Origin: Myxococcus stipitatus
GTDB lineage: Bacteria > Myxococcota > Myxococcia > Myxococcales > Myxococcaceae
Assembly: GCF_038561935.1 (NCBI RefSeq)
Contig: NZ_CP102770.1
Coordinates: 3,410,001 to 3,474,000, forward strand
Length of the DNA: 64,000 nucleotides
Reading direction: 5' to 3'
Position numbers and translations under genes: made by a program. The number at the start of each line of letters is the position of its first letter. Position 1 is the stretch's first letter. Below, in pieces: positions 1 to 9,922 of this stretch. The notes under the pieces are model-generated. The model ran no database searches. It worked only from the letters and a program-made list of their open reading frames with translations, and was not told where the DNA came from.

Positions 1-3000
1 GCCGAGGAACTCGAGCGTTCCGTCGGGGAGCCAGCGCGCGGAGTCTCCCGTGCGATAGAGGCGCGAGCCGGGGAGCGACGAGAAGGGGTTGGGGACGAAG
101 GCGAGCGCGGTGACATCGGGCCGGCCGAGATAGCCGTGCGCGAGGTGCGTGCCGCCGATGAAGAGCTCTCCCGCGACACCCGTGGGAACGGGCTGCCCGA
201 GGCGGTCGAGGACATAGAGCTGCGTATGGCTGACGGGCCCACCGATGGAGGGGAGCCGAGGCCAGGACGCGGGAGGGCCTTGGAGTCGGAAGGCGGAGAC
301 GACGTGGGTCTCGGAGGGGCCGTACTGGTTCTCGAAGACGCAGCCCGGGAGCTGCTCGAAGAACGACACCAGCGCGGGAGAGACCTGGAGCTGCTCACCC
401 GCGGTGACGACCTCGCGCAAGAAGGTGGGAAGCGTGGCGCCGTGCGAGACGGAGTCGGCGATGGCCTGCAGCGCGACGAAGGGGAGGAAGAGTCGCCCCA
501 CCTTCTCGCGCTGCATGAAGTCGAGCAGCGCGGGGATGTCCTGGCGGAGTCCCTCCGTGGGAAGGACGAGGGTGCCGCCCGCCCACCAGGTGGAGAAGAG
601 CTCCTGGCAGGAGACGTCGAAGCTGAGGGACGCGAACTGGAGGGTGGTGGCTCGCGGGTCGGGCGACTGCCGCAACTGCCACGCGAACAGGAGGCTCAGC
701 GCGCGATGCGAGAGGAGGACGCCCTTGGGCCTGCCGGTGGAGCCGGAGGTGTAGATGGCGTAGGCGATGTCCTCGGTGGAGACGGCGATGCCCGGCGCGG
801 AGGTGGGGCGCTGGGAGACCTCATCCGCCTGGGTATCGAGGAAGAGGACTCGCGCCGAGAGCTCGGTGGAGAGGGTGGAGTGTGAGAGGACGAGCGGCGC
901 GCGGGTGTCCGCGAGCATGAAGGCGAGGCGCTCGGCGGGATAGTTGGGGTCGAGAGCGACGTAGTAGGCGCCGGCCTTGAGTGTGGCGAGGACGGCGACG
1001 GCCATGTCGAGAGACTTGGGGAGGCAGATGCCGACGGCGCTACCGGGAGTCACGCCGGAGGCGAGGAGGTGGTGAGCGAGCTGGTTGGCGCGAGCCTCGA
1101 GCGCTGAGTAGGTGAGCGTGCGCGTGCCGTCGGAGACGGCGATGGCGTCGGGGGTGAGTCGGGCCTGTGCCTCGACGGGGCCGTGGAGCGTGGTGGGGAC
1201 CGCGGGCTCGCGCGAGGTGTCGTTCCAGGCGAGGAGGTACTGGTCGCGCTCCCGCGCATCGAGGAGCGGGATGCTCCAGAGGGACTGGCTCGGGTTCGCG
1301 ATGGCCGACTGAAGCAGGTGCCGCAGATGCGCACCCATGCGCTCCACGGTGCGCTTCTCGAAGAGGTCCGTGTTGAACTCGAGGATGCCTCCGATTTCGT
1401 CGCCCGCGTCACCGCAGAGCAGGGACAGGTCGAACTTGGACGTGCCGCTCTCGACGTCCATGGGCTGGAGGGGGCTCCGCGCTCCCGCGTCCTGGGCCTC
1501 CACCACGCGCTGGGTGTTCTGGAGGGAGAACATCACCTGGAAGAGCGGAGACCGGCTCAGGTCTCGCTCGGGCTTCAGCTCGTCGACGAGCTTCTCGAAC
1601 GGGACGTCCTGGTGCGCGTAGGCGCCGAGCGTCGTCTCCTTCAGCTGCGCCAGCAGCTCCCGGAAGGACATCGTCTCCGTCAGCCGCGCGCGCAGGACGA
1701 GCGTGTTGACGAAGAACCCGACGATGCTCTCGATTTCGGCGCGCTGCCGGTTGGCGATGGGCGAGCCGACGACGATGTCGTCCTGACCGGAGTACCGCGC
1801 GAGCAGCACCTGGAACGCGGCGAGCAACGCCATGAAGGGCGTGACGCCTTCGCGCAGGCACATGGCGCGAAGCTCGGCGGAGAGCTGGGGACCGAACTCG
1901 ACGGGCAGCGTGCCACCGTTGGAGGTCTGGACCGGCGGGCGCGGCTTGTCCGTGGGGAGCTCCAGGGCATGCGGAGCCCCGGCGAGCTGCTCCCGCCACC
2001 AGCTGACCTGCTCGGCGAGGGCTTCGTCGCGCAGCCAGGAGCGCTGCCAGACCGCGTAGTCCCCGTACTGGAGCTCCAGCGGGGCGAGCGGCGAGGGCAG
2101 CCCTTGCGCGAACGCGGCATAGAGCGTCGCGATCTCCCGCGAGATGATGCCGTTGGACCATCCGTCCGAGACGATGTGGTGCACCGTGAAGAGCAGGATG
2201 TGCCGCTGCTCGGAGAGGCGCAGCACCGAGGCGCGCAGCAGCGGGGCCTCGGACAGGTCGAACGGAGTCTGGGCTTCGAGCTGGGCGGCCTTCAGCGCTG
2301 CTTCTTCGCGCGACGCCTCGGGATGGGTGTCGAGCCGCACCACCGGGACGAAGAGGTCGGCGTGCGGATGAATGACCTGCACGGCTTCGCCATCGGCCTG
2401 CGTGTGGAATGACGTCCGCAGAGATTCGTGTCGCTGCACGAGCGCCTGGAGCGCGCGCTCCAGTGCGTCGAGGTCCACTGCCCCGTGGAGCTGGATGGCC
2501 GAGTGGATGTTGTAGAACGCGCTGCCTGGCTGGAGCCTGTCGAGGAACCAGAGGCGCTGCTGAGCGAAGGAGAGAGGCAGCGGACCGGTGCGAGGGACAG
2601 GGACGAGAGGCGGGCGCTGGAGAGCGAGGGTGGAGTCGCCCTGGGCCTGGATGCGAGCTGCGAGAGCCGCGACGGTGGGAGCCTCGAAGAGGACGCGCAG
2701 AGGCAGCTCGATGCCGAGGGCCTTGCGGATGCGAGAGACGACTTGGGTGGCGAGGAGGGAGTGGCCACCGAGAGAGAAGAAGTCGTCGGAGACGCTGACG
2801 GAGTGGAGGTGGAGGACGTCGGCCCAGATGGAGGCGAGGAGGGCCTCAGTGGGGTTGCGAGGAGCGAGGAAGGAGTCGGAAGGAGCCGAGTCGGGAGGAG
2901 GGAGAGCGGCCCTGTCGAGCTTGCCGTGGGCGTTGATGGGGAGAGCGTCCAAGGCGACGAAGGCCGAGGGCACCATGTAGTCAGGCAGTGACGAAAGGAG

Positions 3001-6000
3001 AGCGGCACGAAGCGCGGAGACGTCGAGAGAAGAAGGAGTGACGTAGGCGACGAGACGCTTGAGGCCCGGGACGTCCTCGCGAAGGAGGACGGCGGCGTGG
3101 TGGAGGGAGGGGAGGGCTTCGAGAGCGGCCTCGATTTCACCGAGCTCGATGCGGAAGCCGCGCAGCTTCACCTGGAAGTCGATGCGGCCGAGGTACTCGA
3201 GATGGCCGTTGGGGAGCCAGCGAGCCTTGTCACCGGTGCGGTAGAGGCGAGCGCCAGGAGAGGAGGAGAAGGGGTTGGGGACGAAGCGCTCGGCGGTGAG
3301 GTCGGGGCGGTGGAGGTAGCCCCGAGCGAGGCCGAGGCCGCCGATGAAGAGCTCACCAGGGACACCGACGGGGGAGGGCTGGAGAGAAGCGTCGAGGATG
3401 AAGGTGGAGACGTTGGGGAGGGGAGGGCCGAGGACGGGGCGAGAGGAGGCGCGGAGGGAGAGGGCGGTGGCGTCGACGGTGCACTCGGTGGGGCCGTAGA
3501 CGTTGAAGGGGTGGAGGTTGGGGGAGGAGGAGAGGGAGGCCCAGAGAGAGTCGTCGATGGACTCACCGCCGATGAGGAGGCGGAGGGGGCGGTGGAAGGA
3601 GGAGAGGCCCTCGTCGAGGAGGAGACGGAGGTGGGAGGGGGCACAGTCGAAGACGTCGACGGAGTGCCTGGAGAGCCAGGAGAGGAGAAGAGGGACGTCC
3701 TCGCGAGCGGCCTGAGGGACGAAGCAGAGAGCGTGTCCCTGGGAGAGGAAGACGAGCTGCTTGACGGAGGCGTCGAAGGAGAGAGGGGCGTTGAGGGAGA
3801 AGCGAAGAGGCCGCTGTACGTCGGAGAAGACGGAAGAGGAGAGGGCGTGGAGGAGATTCACCACGGAGGAGTGGTGGATGACGACGCCCTTGGGCCTGCC
3901 GGTGGAGCCGGAGGTGTAGATGACGTAGGCGGGGTGGGAGGGGAGTGTGACGTGAGGCGGATTGGTGGCCGGAAGCGCGTCGAGAGAGGCGGAGAGGGCC
4001 GTGTCGTCGAGGCAGAGGGGAGAGGCGGAAGAGGAGAGCCGTGGGAGGAGATGGGACTGGGTGAGGACGAAGGGAGCGCCGGAGTCCGCGAGCATGAAGG
4101 AGAGGCGCTCGAGGGGGTAGGAGGCGTCGAGGGGGACGTAGGCGGCGCCGGCCTTGAGGATGGAGAGGAGAGCGACGAGAGCGGAGGTGGAGCGCTCGAG
4201 GCAGAAGGCGACGCGAGACTCGGGGCCGACGCCACGAGCGCGCAGGAAGTGGGCGAGCTGGTTGGAGCGTTGGTTGAGAGCGGAGAAGGAGAGAGAGGAG
4301 TCGTCGTCGAGGACGGCGAGAGCGTCGGGGGTGAGAGCGGCCTGGGCCTCGAAGAGCTGATGGAAGGCGCCGCGCCAGGGGACGTCGGCGTGGGTGCTGT
4401 TCCAGTCGGAGAGGACCTGACGACGCTCCTCGGTCGGCAACATCGGCAGCTCGCCCACGCGTGAATCGAGCGAGGTGAGCGCGGCTTCGAGGAGGGTCCC
4501 GAAGTGCTGGACCATCCGGCCGATGGTGGCCTCATCGAAGAGGTCCGTGCGGTATCCCAACGAGCCATGCAGCTCCTCACCCAGCGACAGCGTGAGGTCG
4601 AACTTCGCGCCCGGCATGCCCGAGCCAAAGGGCTCCAAGCGCAGGGGCACGTTCTGCTCGCTGCCTCCCGCGACCTCCATGCTCGTCGTCGGCGCGTTCT
4701 GCAGGACGAGCATGACCTGGAACAGTGGCGAGTGGCTGAGCGTCCGGTGCGGGTTGAGCTCCTCGACGAGCTTCTCGAAGGGGACGTCCTGGTGCTCGTA
4801 GGCCGCGAGGGTGGTGCGCTTCACCTGCGCGAGCAGCTCACGGAAGGTCTGCTTCGCGCGGACCTGCGTGCGCAGCACGAGGGTGTTCACGAAGAAGCCG
4901 ATGAGGCCCTCGGTCTCCGCGCGCGTGCGTCCCGCGATGGGTGAACCCACGGAGATGTCGTCCGTCGCGGCGTAGCGCGAGAGGACGAGCTGCCACACGG
5001 CGAGCAGCGCCATGAAGGGCGTCACGCCTTCTTGCTGGCAGACGGCCATCAGCCGCTCGTTGAGGGCGCGAGGCAGCTGCACGGGATACGAGCCGCCTCG
5101 GTTCGTCTGGACGGCGGGCCTCGGCCGGTCCGTGGGGAGCTCGAGGAAGGGCGGCGCTCCGGAGAGCTGCTGGCGCCAGTACGAGAGCTGCCGCTCCAGC
5201 GCGTCCCCTTGCAGCCAGCCGCGCTGCCAGGCGGCGAAGTCGGCGTACTGGATGGGCAGGGCGCTCAGTCTGGGCGCCTGACCGGACAGCTTCGCGGCGT
5301 AGAACTCCGCCAACTCGCGGAGCAGGACGCCCATGGACCAGCCGTCCGAGGCGATGTGGTGGACGGTCCCGACCAGGACGTGTCGCTGGGCCTCCAGCCG
5401 CAGCAGGAGCGCGCGGAAGATGGGGCCTCGCGCCAGGTCGAACGGACGCGCGGCCTCTTCGCTCACGAGGCGCTGGGCCTCGGCGAGCCTCGTGGCTTCC
5501 GGGAGGGATTGGAGGTCCACTCGCGCGAGGTGAACCGGCGCCGAGGGGTGGATGTGCTGGCGTGGCTCACCTTCGTGCGTGACGAAGACGGTGCGCAGCG
5601 ACTCGTGGCGCTCGATGAGCGCGGAGAAGGACGCCTGGAGCGCATCCACATCCAGCGGGCCATCGAGGAGCAGCGCGAGCGGGATGTTGTAGGTCGCGCT
5701 GTTCGGCTCGAACTGGTCGATGAGCCACAGGCGCTGCTGCGCGAAGGAGAGCGGCAGGTCCCCCGTGCGCGGAACGGGGAGAAGAGGCGGTCGTGCCGCG
5801 CCCTTGTCCGACAGGGACGCGGCGTCGATGCGCTCGGCCAGGGCTTCGATGGTGGGCGCCTCGAACAGCTCTCGCAGCGCCAGCTCGACCCGGAAGGTGG
5901 TGCGGACGCGGGAGATGAGCTGCGTGGCGAGCAGCGAGTGGCCGCCCAGCGCGAAGAAGTCCTCCGTGATGCCGATGCGAGGCACCCGCAGCACCTGCGC

Positions 6001-9000
6001 CCAGATGGACACAAGCAGCTCCTGCGTCGGCGTGCGCGGCGCGACGTACGCGGCGCTGGGCGCGGAGAGGACCGCCTCGGGAGGAGGCAGGGCCTTCCGG
6101 TCGATCTTGGCGTTCGACGTGAGGGGGAACGCGTCGAGGCGAAGGAGCGACGAGGGGACCATGAACTCGGGCAGACGCGACTTGAGGAAGGCGCGAAGCG
6201 AGACCGGGTCCAGGTCATCCGCGACGAAGTAGCCGACGAGGCGCTTGTCGCCGGGCGCGTCCTCGCGAGCGAGCGCGACGGCCTCGCGGACGGAGGGATG
6301 CGCGAGGAGCGCGGCTTCGACTTCGGGAAGCTCGATGCGGAAGCCGCGGACTTTGACCTGGGCGTCGGAGCGGCCAAGGAAGTCGAGGACTCCGTCAGGA
6401 CGCCAGCGAACGAGGTCACCGGAGCGATAGAGACGAGCACCAGGAGACGAAGGGAACGGGTCTGGGACGAAGCGCTCGGCGGTGAGGCCGGGCTGTCCGA
6501 GGTAGCCGCGCGCGACACCCTCGCCACCGATGAAGAGCTCACCGGTGACGCCGACGGGAACGGGCTGGAGAGAGGCGTCGAGGACGAGGATCCGAGTGCC
6601 GTTGGTGGGCCGCCCGATGGGGACGGATGCGCCGACGTCCTCCACTTGCTTCATGGGGAAGGAGGTGGCGAAGACGGTGGTCTCGGTGGGGCCGTAGCAG
6701 CTGGTGACGGGAATGTTCCAAGACGTCAGCGCCGTCCGAACGTGGTGGGGCGAGACGACGTCGCCGCCGGTGAGCACGCGCTGCAGAGAAGGAGGCGCGG
6801 GGAGGCGGGACTCGACGAGCTGGGAGAAGAGACCGCTGGTGGCCCACAGGGTGGTGACGGAACCGCGTGTGATGGCGCCGAAGAGGTCCTCGAGAGAGGG
6901 CGACTGAGGCGGCAGGACGACGAGCCGCGCGCCGTGGAGCAGCGCACCCCAGACCTCGAAGACGGTGGCGTCGAAGGAGATGGGGGCGAGGAGCAGGTGC
7001 GTCTGCTCGGGTCCCAGATGCGTGTAGTCGACACCGAGGAGGGTGTGGACCACGCCGCGATGCGTGCAGGCGACGCCCTTGGGCTTGCCCGTCGAGCCCG
7101 AGGTGAAGACGACGTAGGCGAGGGAGTCGGGGAGCGCGGAGGGCGGAAGCGCGTGAGCGGGGCTCTCGGAGAGGGAGAGCTCGTCGGGGAGGACGAGTGT
7201 CAGTCCCTCAGTGGGGAGCTTCGGGAGGAGTGCTCGCGAAGTGATGAGGACGGAGGGCCGAGCGTCCTCGACCATGGAGGCGAGCCGCTCGGGCGGGTAC
7301 TGGGTGTCGAGCGGGACGTAGGCGCCGCCCGTCTTGAGGACGGCGAGGAGGGTGACGATGAGGTCGGGTGAGCGCTCCAGGGAGACGGCGACGCGAGAGT
7401 CCGTGGAGATGCCGAGCGAGCGCAGGTGCCAGGCGAGCTGGTTGGAGCGCGTGTCGAGCTGGCGATAGGAGAAGGACTCCTCACCGAAGAGGAGGGCGGT
7501 GGCGTCGGGAGAACGCGCCACGACGCGCGCGAAGACCTCGGGAAGGGTGTCGTCGGTGGAGACGCGGGTCGGGGCGTGCGCCCAGTCGACGAGGAGCTTC
7601 TGGCGCTCGGTGTCCTGGAGGATGGAGAGGGTCGCGAGCGGAGCGTCGGGCCGGGCGATGGTGGCCTCGACGAGGAGCTCGAAGTGACGGGCCATGCGCT
7701 CGATGGTGGCGTGCTCGAACAGGTCCGTGTTGTAGGTCAGCGTCCCGAAGAAACCCTCCGGGGCATCCATGAGGTGCAGCTCCAGCTCGAACTTGACGAC
7801 CGTCCCCTCCACCTCGACAGGGGTCAGCGTCAGCTCCTGGCCCTGCCCCGATGCGCCGGTGGTGGTCTGCAGCGCCAGGATGACCTGGAACAGCGGGCTG
7901 CGGCTCAGGTCGCGACGGACCTGGAGCTCCTCGACGATTCGCTCGAAGGGGACGTCCTGGTGCTCGAAGGCCCCCAGCGTCGTCTCCTTCGCCCGCCGCA
8001 GCATCTGGCGGAAGGTCGCCTTCTCCTCCACCCGTGCACGGAAGACGAGGGTGTTGACGAAGAAGCCGATGAGCCCTTCGAGCTCGGCGCGCTGGCGTCC
8101 CGCGATGGGGGAGCCGACCGCGATATCCTCCTGGCCCGAGTAGCGCGAGAGCAGCCACTGCCACGCGGCGAGCAGCGCCATGAACGGCGTGGCGCCCTCT
8201 TGCTTGCACAGGGCCTTGAGCCGGTGGGCGGACGCCGCCGACACCGTGACGGGCACCTGGGCTCCGTGGGAGGTCAGGACCGGCGGACGCGGCTTGTCGA
8301 GCGGCAGGTCCAGCGTCGCGACCCCCGAGAGCTCGTTCCGCCACCACGCGAGGTGCTCGTCCAGCACCGCGCCTTGGAACCAGGAGCGCTGCCACACGGC
8401 GTAGTCGGCGTACTGGAGCGTCAGCGCCGGAAGCGGCGACGGCATGCCGCGCGAGAAGGCACCGTAGAGGGCCGCGACCTCCTGGATGAGGACGCCCATG
8501 GACCACCCGTCGGAGACGATGTGGTGCATGTTGAGCGCGAGCACGTGCTCGGTCGCGGACAGCTTCAACACCAGCGCGCGGATGAGCGGGCCCGTGGAGA
8601 GGTTGAAGGGCCGCAGGTATTCCTCGTGCAACCGACGCTGCACCTCCACGCGACGGTCCTCCGCCGGCAGGGCTTGCAGGTCGACGAGGGTGACCCGCAG
8701 CTCGCCCTCCGGCGCGATGACCTGGATGGGCTCGTCGTTCCGCTGGAGGAAGGTGGTGCGCAGCGCCTCGTGCCGTCGCACCAGCTCATCGAAGGCGCGT
8801 TGCAGCGCCGCCAGGTCCAGCCGTCCGTTCATCCGGACGAAGGACGGCATGTTGTAGGTGGCGCTACCCGGCTGAAGCTGATCGAGGAACCACAGGCGCT
8901 GCTGCGCGAAGGACAACGGCAGGTCTCGCGCGCGTGACACGGCGACCAGCGGGGGCGGCTCGGGGCGGGCGGCGACCTCTCGGGACTCGCGCAGCTCGGC

Positions 9001-9879
9001 GACCTCGAAGAGGCGCGAGGCGAGCTCCGCGGCGCGTGGCTCGCGCAGGAGCGAGTGCCCGTCTCCCGGCGTCATGTCGACCTGGAGTCCCTCCTCCGCG
9101 AGCACTCCCCAGCCCCGCTCGCGCTCCTCGCCCGTGGCGTCCGCGGCCTCCTTGGCGCGAAGCAGGCGCGCAGAGCCCGGGAAGGACTCCGGCACATAGC
9201 GGCGCGCGGCGCGCAGGTGGGCGGAGAAGACCTTGAAGCGCGCGCGCAGGACGTCGAGCGACAGGGAGGCGAAGGCGAGCCCCTGGCTCGTGCCTTCCGC
9301 GTGGAGGTGTTGCAGCAGCGGCTCCGGGTCCTTGCCCGTGGTGAGCGCGGCCGGAAGCTCCAGCGGCGTTGCTCCCGCCTGGAGCGCCAGCTCCCTCGCG
9401 AAGAGCGCGGCATGCGCGGCGAGCGCGGTGGCGGAGACGCTCCGGTCTGCGGCCGCGAGCGGAGGCTCGATGAGCGTGAGCCGGGCGGCGTGGCCGTCGC
9501 GCTGAAGCAGGCGCGTCATCTCCCACGCGATGACGGCGCCCAGGGCCCAGCCGGCGAGATGATACGGGCCCTCGGGGCGGTCGGCGCGCAGGGCCTCGAC
9601 GTAGAAGACGGCCATCGCCTCGAGCGACTCCATGGGCGCGCGGCCATCGTCGACGCCACGGGCCTGGAGGCCGATGAGGGGCTGGGTCTCCGGTGCCTGG
9701 CGGACGAGCTCCGCGTAGCAGTCCAGGCGCCCGTCCAGGGCGTGCACGAGGTACAGCGGAATCGCCGAGGCCGCCCCCGGACGGAGGATGACCAGGGGCG
9801 AGCCCGCGCGGGGCCCGCTGCTGGAGGGAGAGGATTCGGATACGGCGGTAGTGCCGACGGAGGTCGGGAGGTCGCTCAC
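1..9879 (-). CDS. Nonribosomal peptide synthetase, TE*-C-A-T-C-A-T-C-A (3' end beyond window)
   Basis: Multimodular NRPS, open to the left edge (at least 3,293 codons, one uninterrupted frame). GTG start at 9879 follows AGGAG and lies 43 nt after the MFS stop, so the two are probably co-transcribed. Order by residue: thioesterase-like domain ~25-300 with GWALGA (Ala112 where the nucleophilic Ser should be; His275 in PGDGH kept); C1 from ~321 (SFAQQRLW, HHIVSDG); A1 ~754-1270; T1 with phosphopantetheine Ser1315 (GGHSL); C2 from ~1375 (HHIASDG); A2 from ~1811; T2 Ser2374; C3 from ~2434; A3 from ~2864, cut just after the A7 motif. Ten-residue codes read by eye against GrsA: A1 DAFWLGCVFK (Val-like, tentative), A2 DAKDLGVVDK (Glu), A3 DVQFVAQVVK (nearest Pro). 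A3's last K is assumed. No epimerase domain is seen. All C domains look LCL-type. The first module has no upstream carrier domain, so it needs an acyl donor from another protein or an unusual start. Confidence 0.97.
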   Translation of the reverse strand, partial: MSDLPTSVGTTAVSESSPSSSGPRAGSPLVILRPGAASAIPLYLVHALDGRLDCYAELVRQAPETQPLIGLQARGVDDGRAPMESLEAMAVFYVEALRADRPEGPYHLAGWALGAVIAWEMTRLLQRDGHAARLTLIEPPLAAADRSVSATALAAHAALFARELALQAGATPLELPAALTTGKDPEPLLQHLHAEGTSQGLAFASLSLDVLRARFKVFSAHLRAARRYVPESFPGSARLLRAKEAADATGEERERGWGVLAEEGLQVDMTPGDGHSLLREPRAAELASRLFEVAELRESREVAARPEPPPLVAVSRARDLPLSFAQQRLWFLDQLQPGSATYNMPSFVRMNGRLDLAALQRAFDELVRRHEALRTTFLQRNDEPIQVIAPEGELRVTLVDLQALPAEDRRVEVQRRLHEEYLRPFNLSTGPLIRALVLKLSATEHVLALNMHHIVSDGWSMGVLIQEVAALYGAFSRGMPSPLPALTLQYADYAVWQRSWFQGAVLDEHLAWWRNELSGVATLDLPLDKPRPPVLTSHGAQVPVTVSAASAHRLKALCKQEGATPFMALLAAWQWLLSRYSGQEDIAVGSPIAGRQRAELEGLIGFFVNTLVFRARVEEKATFRQMLRRAKETTLGAFEHQDVPFERIVEELQVRRDLSRSPLFQVILALQTTTGASGQGQELTLTPVEVEGTVVKFELELHLMDAPEGFFGTLTYNTDLFEHATIERMARHFELLVEATIARPDAPLATLSILQDTERQKLLVDWAHAPTRVSTDDTLPEVFARVVARSPDATALLFGEESFSYRQLDTRSNQLAWHLRSLGISTDSRVAVSLERSPDLIVTLLAVLKTGGAYVPLDTQYPPERLASMVEDARPSVLITSRALLPKLPTEGLTLVLPDELSLSESPAHALPPSALPDSLAYVVFTSGSTGKPKGVACTHRGVVHTLLGVDYTHLGPEQTHLLLAPISFDATVFEVWGALLHGARLVVLPPQSPSLEDLFGAITRGSVTTLWATSGLFSQLVESRLPAPPSLQRVLTGGDVVSPHHVRTALTSWNIPVTSCYGPTETTVFATSFPMKQVEDVGASVPIGRPTNGTRILVLDASLQPVPVGVTGELFIGGEGVARGYLGQPGLTAERFVPDPFPSSPGARLYRSGDLVRWRPDGVLDFLGRSDAQVKVRGFRIELPEVEAALLAHPSVREAVALAREDAPGDKRLVGYFVADDLDPVSLRAFLKSRLPEFMVPSSLLRLDAFPLTSNAKIDRKALPPPEAVLSAPSAAYVAPRTPTQELLVSIWAQVLRVPRIGITEDFFALGGHSLLATQLISRVRTTFRVELALRELFEAPTIEALAERIDAASLSDKGAARPPLLPVPRTGDLPLSFAQQRLWLIDQFEPNSATYNIPLALLLDGPLDVDALQASFSALIERHESLRTVFVTHEGEPRQHIHPSAPVHLARVDLQSLPEATRLAEAQRLVSEEAARPFDLARGPIFRALLLRLEAQRHVLVGTVHHIASDGWSMGVLLRELAEFYAAKLSGQAPRLSALPIQYADFAAWQRGWLQGDALERQLSYWRQQLSGAPPFLELPTDRPRPAVQTNRGGSYPVQLPRALNERLMAVCQQEGVTPFMALLAVWQLVLSRYAATDDISVGSPIAGRTRAETEGLIGFFVNTLVLRTQVRAKQTFRELLAQVKRTTLAAYEHQDVPFEKLVEELNPHRTLSHSPLFQVMLVLQNAPTTSMEVAGGSEQNVPLRLEPFGSGMPGAKFDLTLSLGEELHGSLGYRTDLFDEATIGRMVQHFGTLLEAALTSLDSRVGELPMLPTEERRQVLSDWNSTHADVPWRGAFHQLFEAQAALTPDALAVLDDDSSLSFSALNQRSNQLAHFLRARGVGPESRVAFCLERSTSALVALLSILKAGAAYVPLDASYPLERLSFMLADSGAPFVLTQSHLLPRLSSSASPLCLDDTALSASLDALPATNPPHVTLPSHPAYVIYTSGSTGRPKGVVIHHSSVVNLLHALSSSVFSDVQRPLRFSLNAPLSFDASVKQLVFLSQGHALCFVPQAAREDVPLLLSWLSRHSVDVFDCAPSHLRLLLDEGLSSFHRPLRLLIGGESIDDSLWASLSSSPNLHPFNVYGPTECTVDATALSLRASSRPVLGPPLPNVSTFILDASLQPSPVGVPGELFIGGLGLARGYLHRPDLTAERFVPNPFSSSPGARLYRTGDKARWLPNGHLEYLGRIDFQVKLRGFRIELGEIEAALEALPSLHHAAVLLREDVPGLKRLVAYVTPSSLDVSALRAALLSSLPDYMVPSAFVALDALPINAHGKLDRAALPPPDSAPSDSFLAPRNPTEALLASIWADVLHLHSVSVSDDFFSLGGHSLLATQVVSRIRKALGIELPLRVLFEAPTVAALAARIQAQGDSTLALQRPPLVPVPRTGPLPLSFAQQRLWFLDRLQPGSAFYNIHSAIQLHGAVDLDALERALQALVQRHESLRTSFHTQADGEAVQVIHPHADLFVPVVRLDTHPEASREEAALKAAQLEAQTPFDLSEAPLLRASVLRLSEQRHILLFTVHHIVSDGWSNGIISREIATLYAAFAQGLPSPLAPLELQYGDYAVWQRSWLRDEALAEQVSWWREQLAGAPHALELPTDKPRPPVQTSNGGTLPVEFGPQLSAELRAMCLREGVTPFMALLAAFQVLLARYSGQDDIVVGSPIANRQRAEIESIVGFFVNTLVLRARLTETMSFRELLAQLKETTLGAYAHQDVPFEKLVDELKPERDLSRSPLFQVMFSLQNTQRVVEAQDAGARSPLQPMDVESGTSKFDLSLLCGDAGDEIGGILEFNTDLFEKRTVERMGAHLRHLLQSAIANPSQSLWSIPLLDARERDQYLLAWNDTSREPAVPTTLHGPVEAQARLTPDAIAVSDGTRTLTYSALEARANQLAHHLLASGVTPGSAVGICLPKSLDMAVAVLATLKAGAYYVALDPNYPAERLAFMLADTRAPLVLSHSTLSTELSARVLFLDTQADEVSQRPTSAPGIAVSTEDIAYAIYTSGSTGRPKGVLLSHRALSLLFAWQLRQSPDPRATTLQFASLSFDVSCQELFSTWWAGGTLVLPTEGLRQDIPALLDFMQREKVGRLFLPFVALQAIADSVSHGATLPTFLREVVTAGEQLQVSPALVSFFEQLPGCVFENQYGPSETHVVSAFRLQGPPASWPRLPSIGGPVSHTQLYVLDRLGQPVPTGVAGELFIGGTHLAHGYLGRPDVTALAFVPNPFSSLPGSRLYRTGDSARWLPDGTLEFLG

Positions 9880-9922
9880 GAGGGGACTCCTGTCAATTCA
9901 GTCTGGCCAGGACGCCAGGCGC

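Noticed and set aside
5032..7371. A 779-codon open frame antisense to the NRPS
   Set aside because: Charged, repetitive translation without a start signal; the opposite strand has continuous NRPS motifs.
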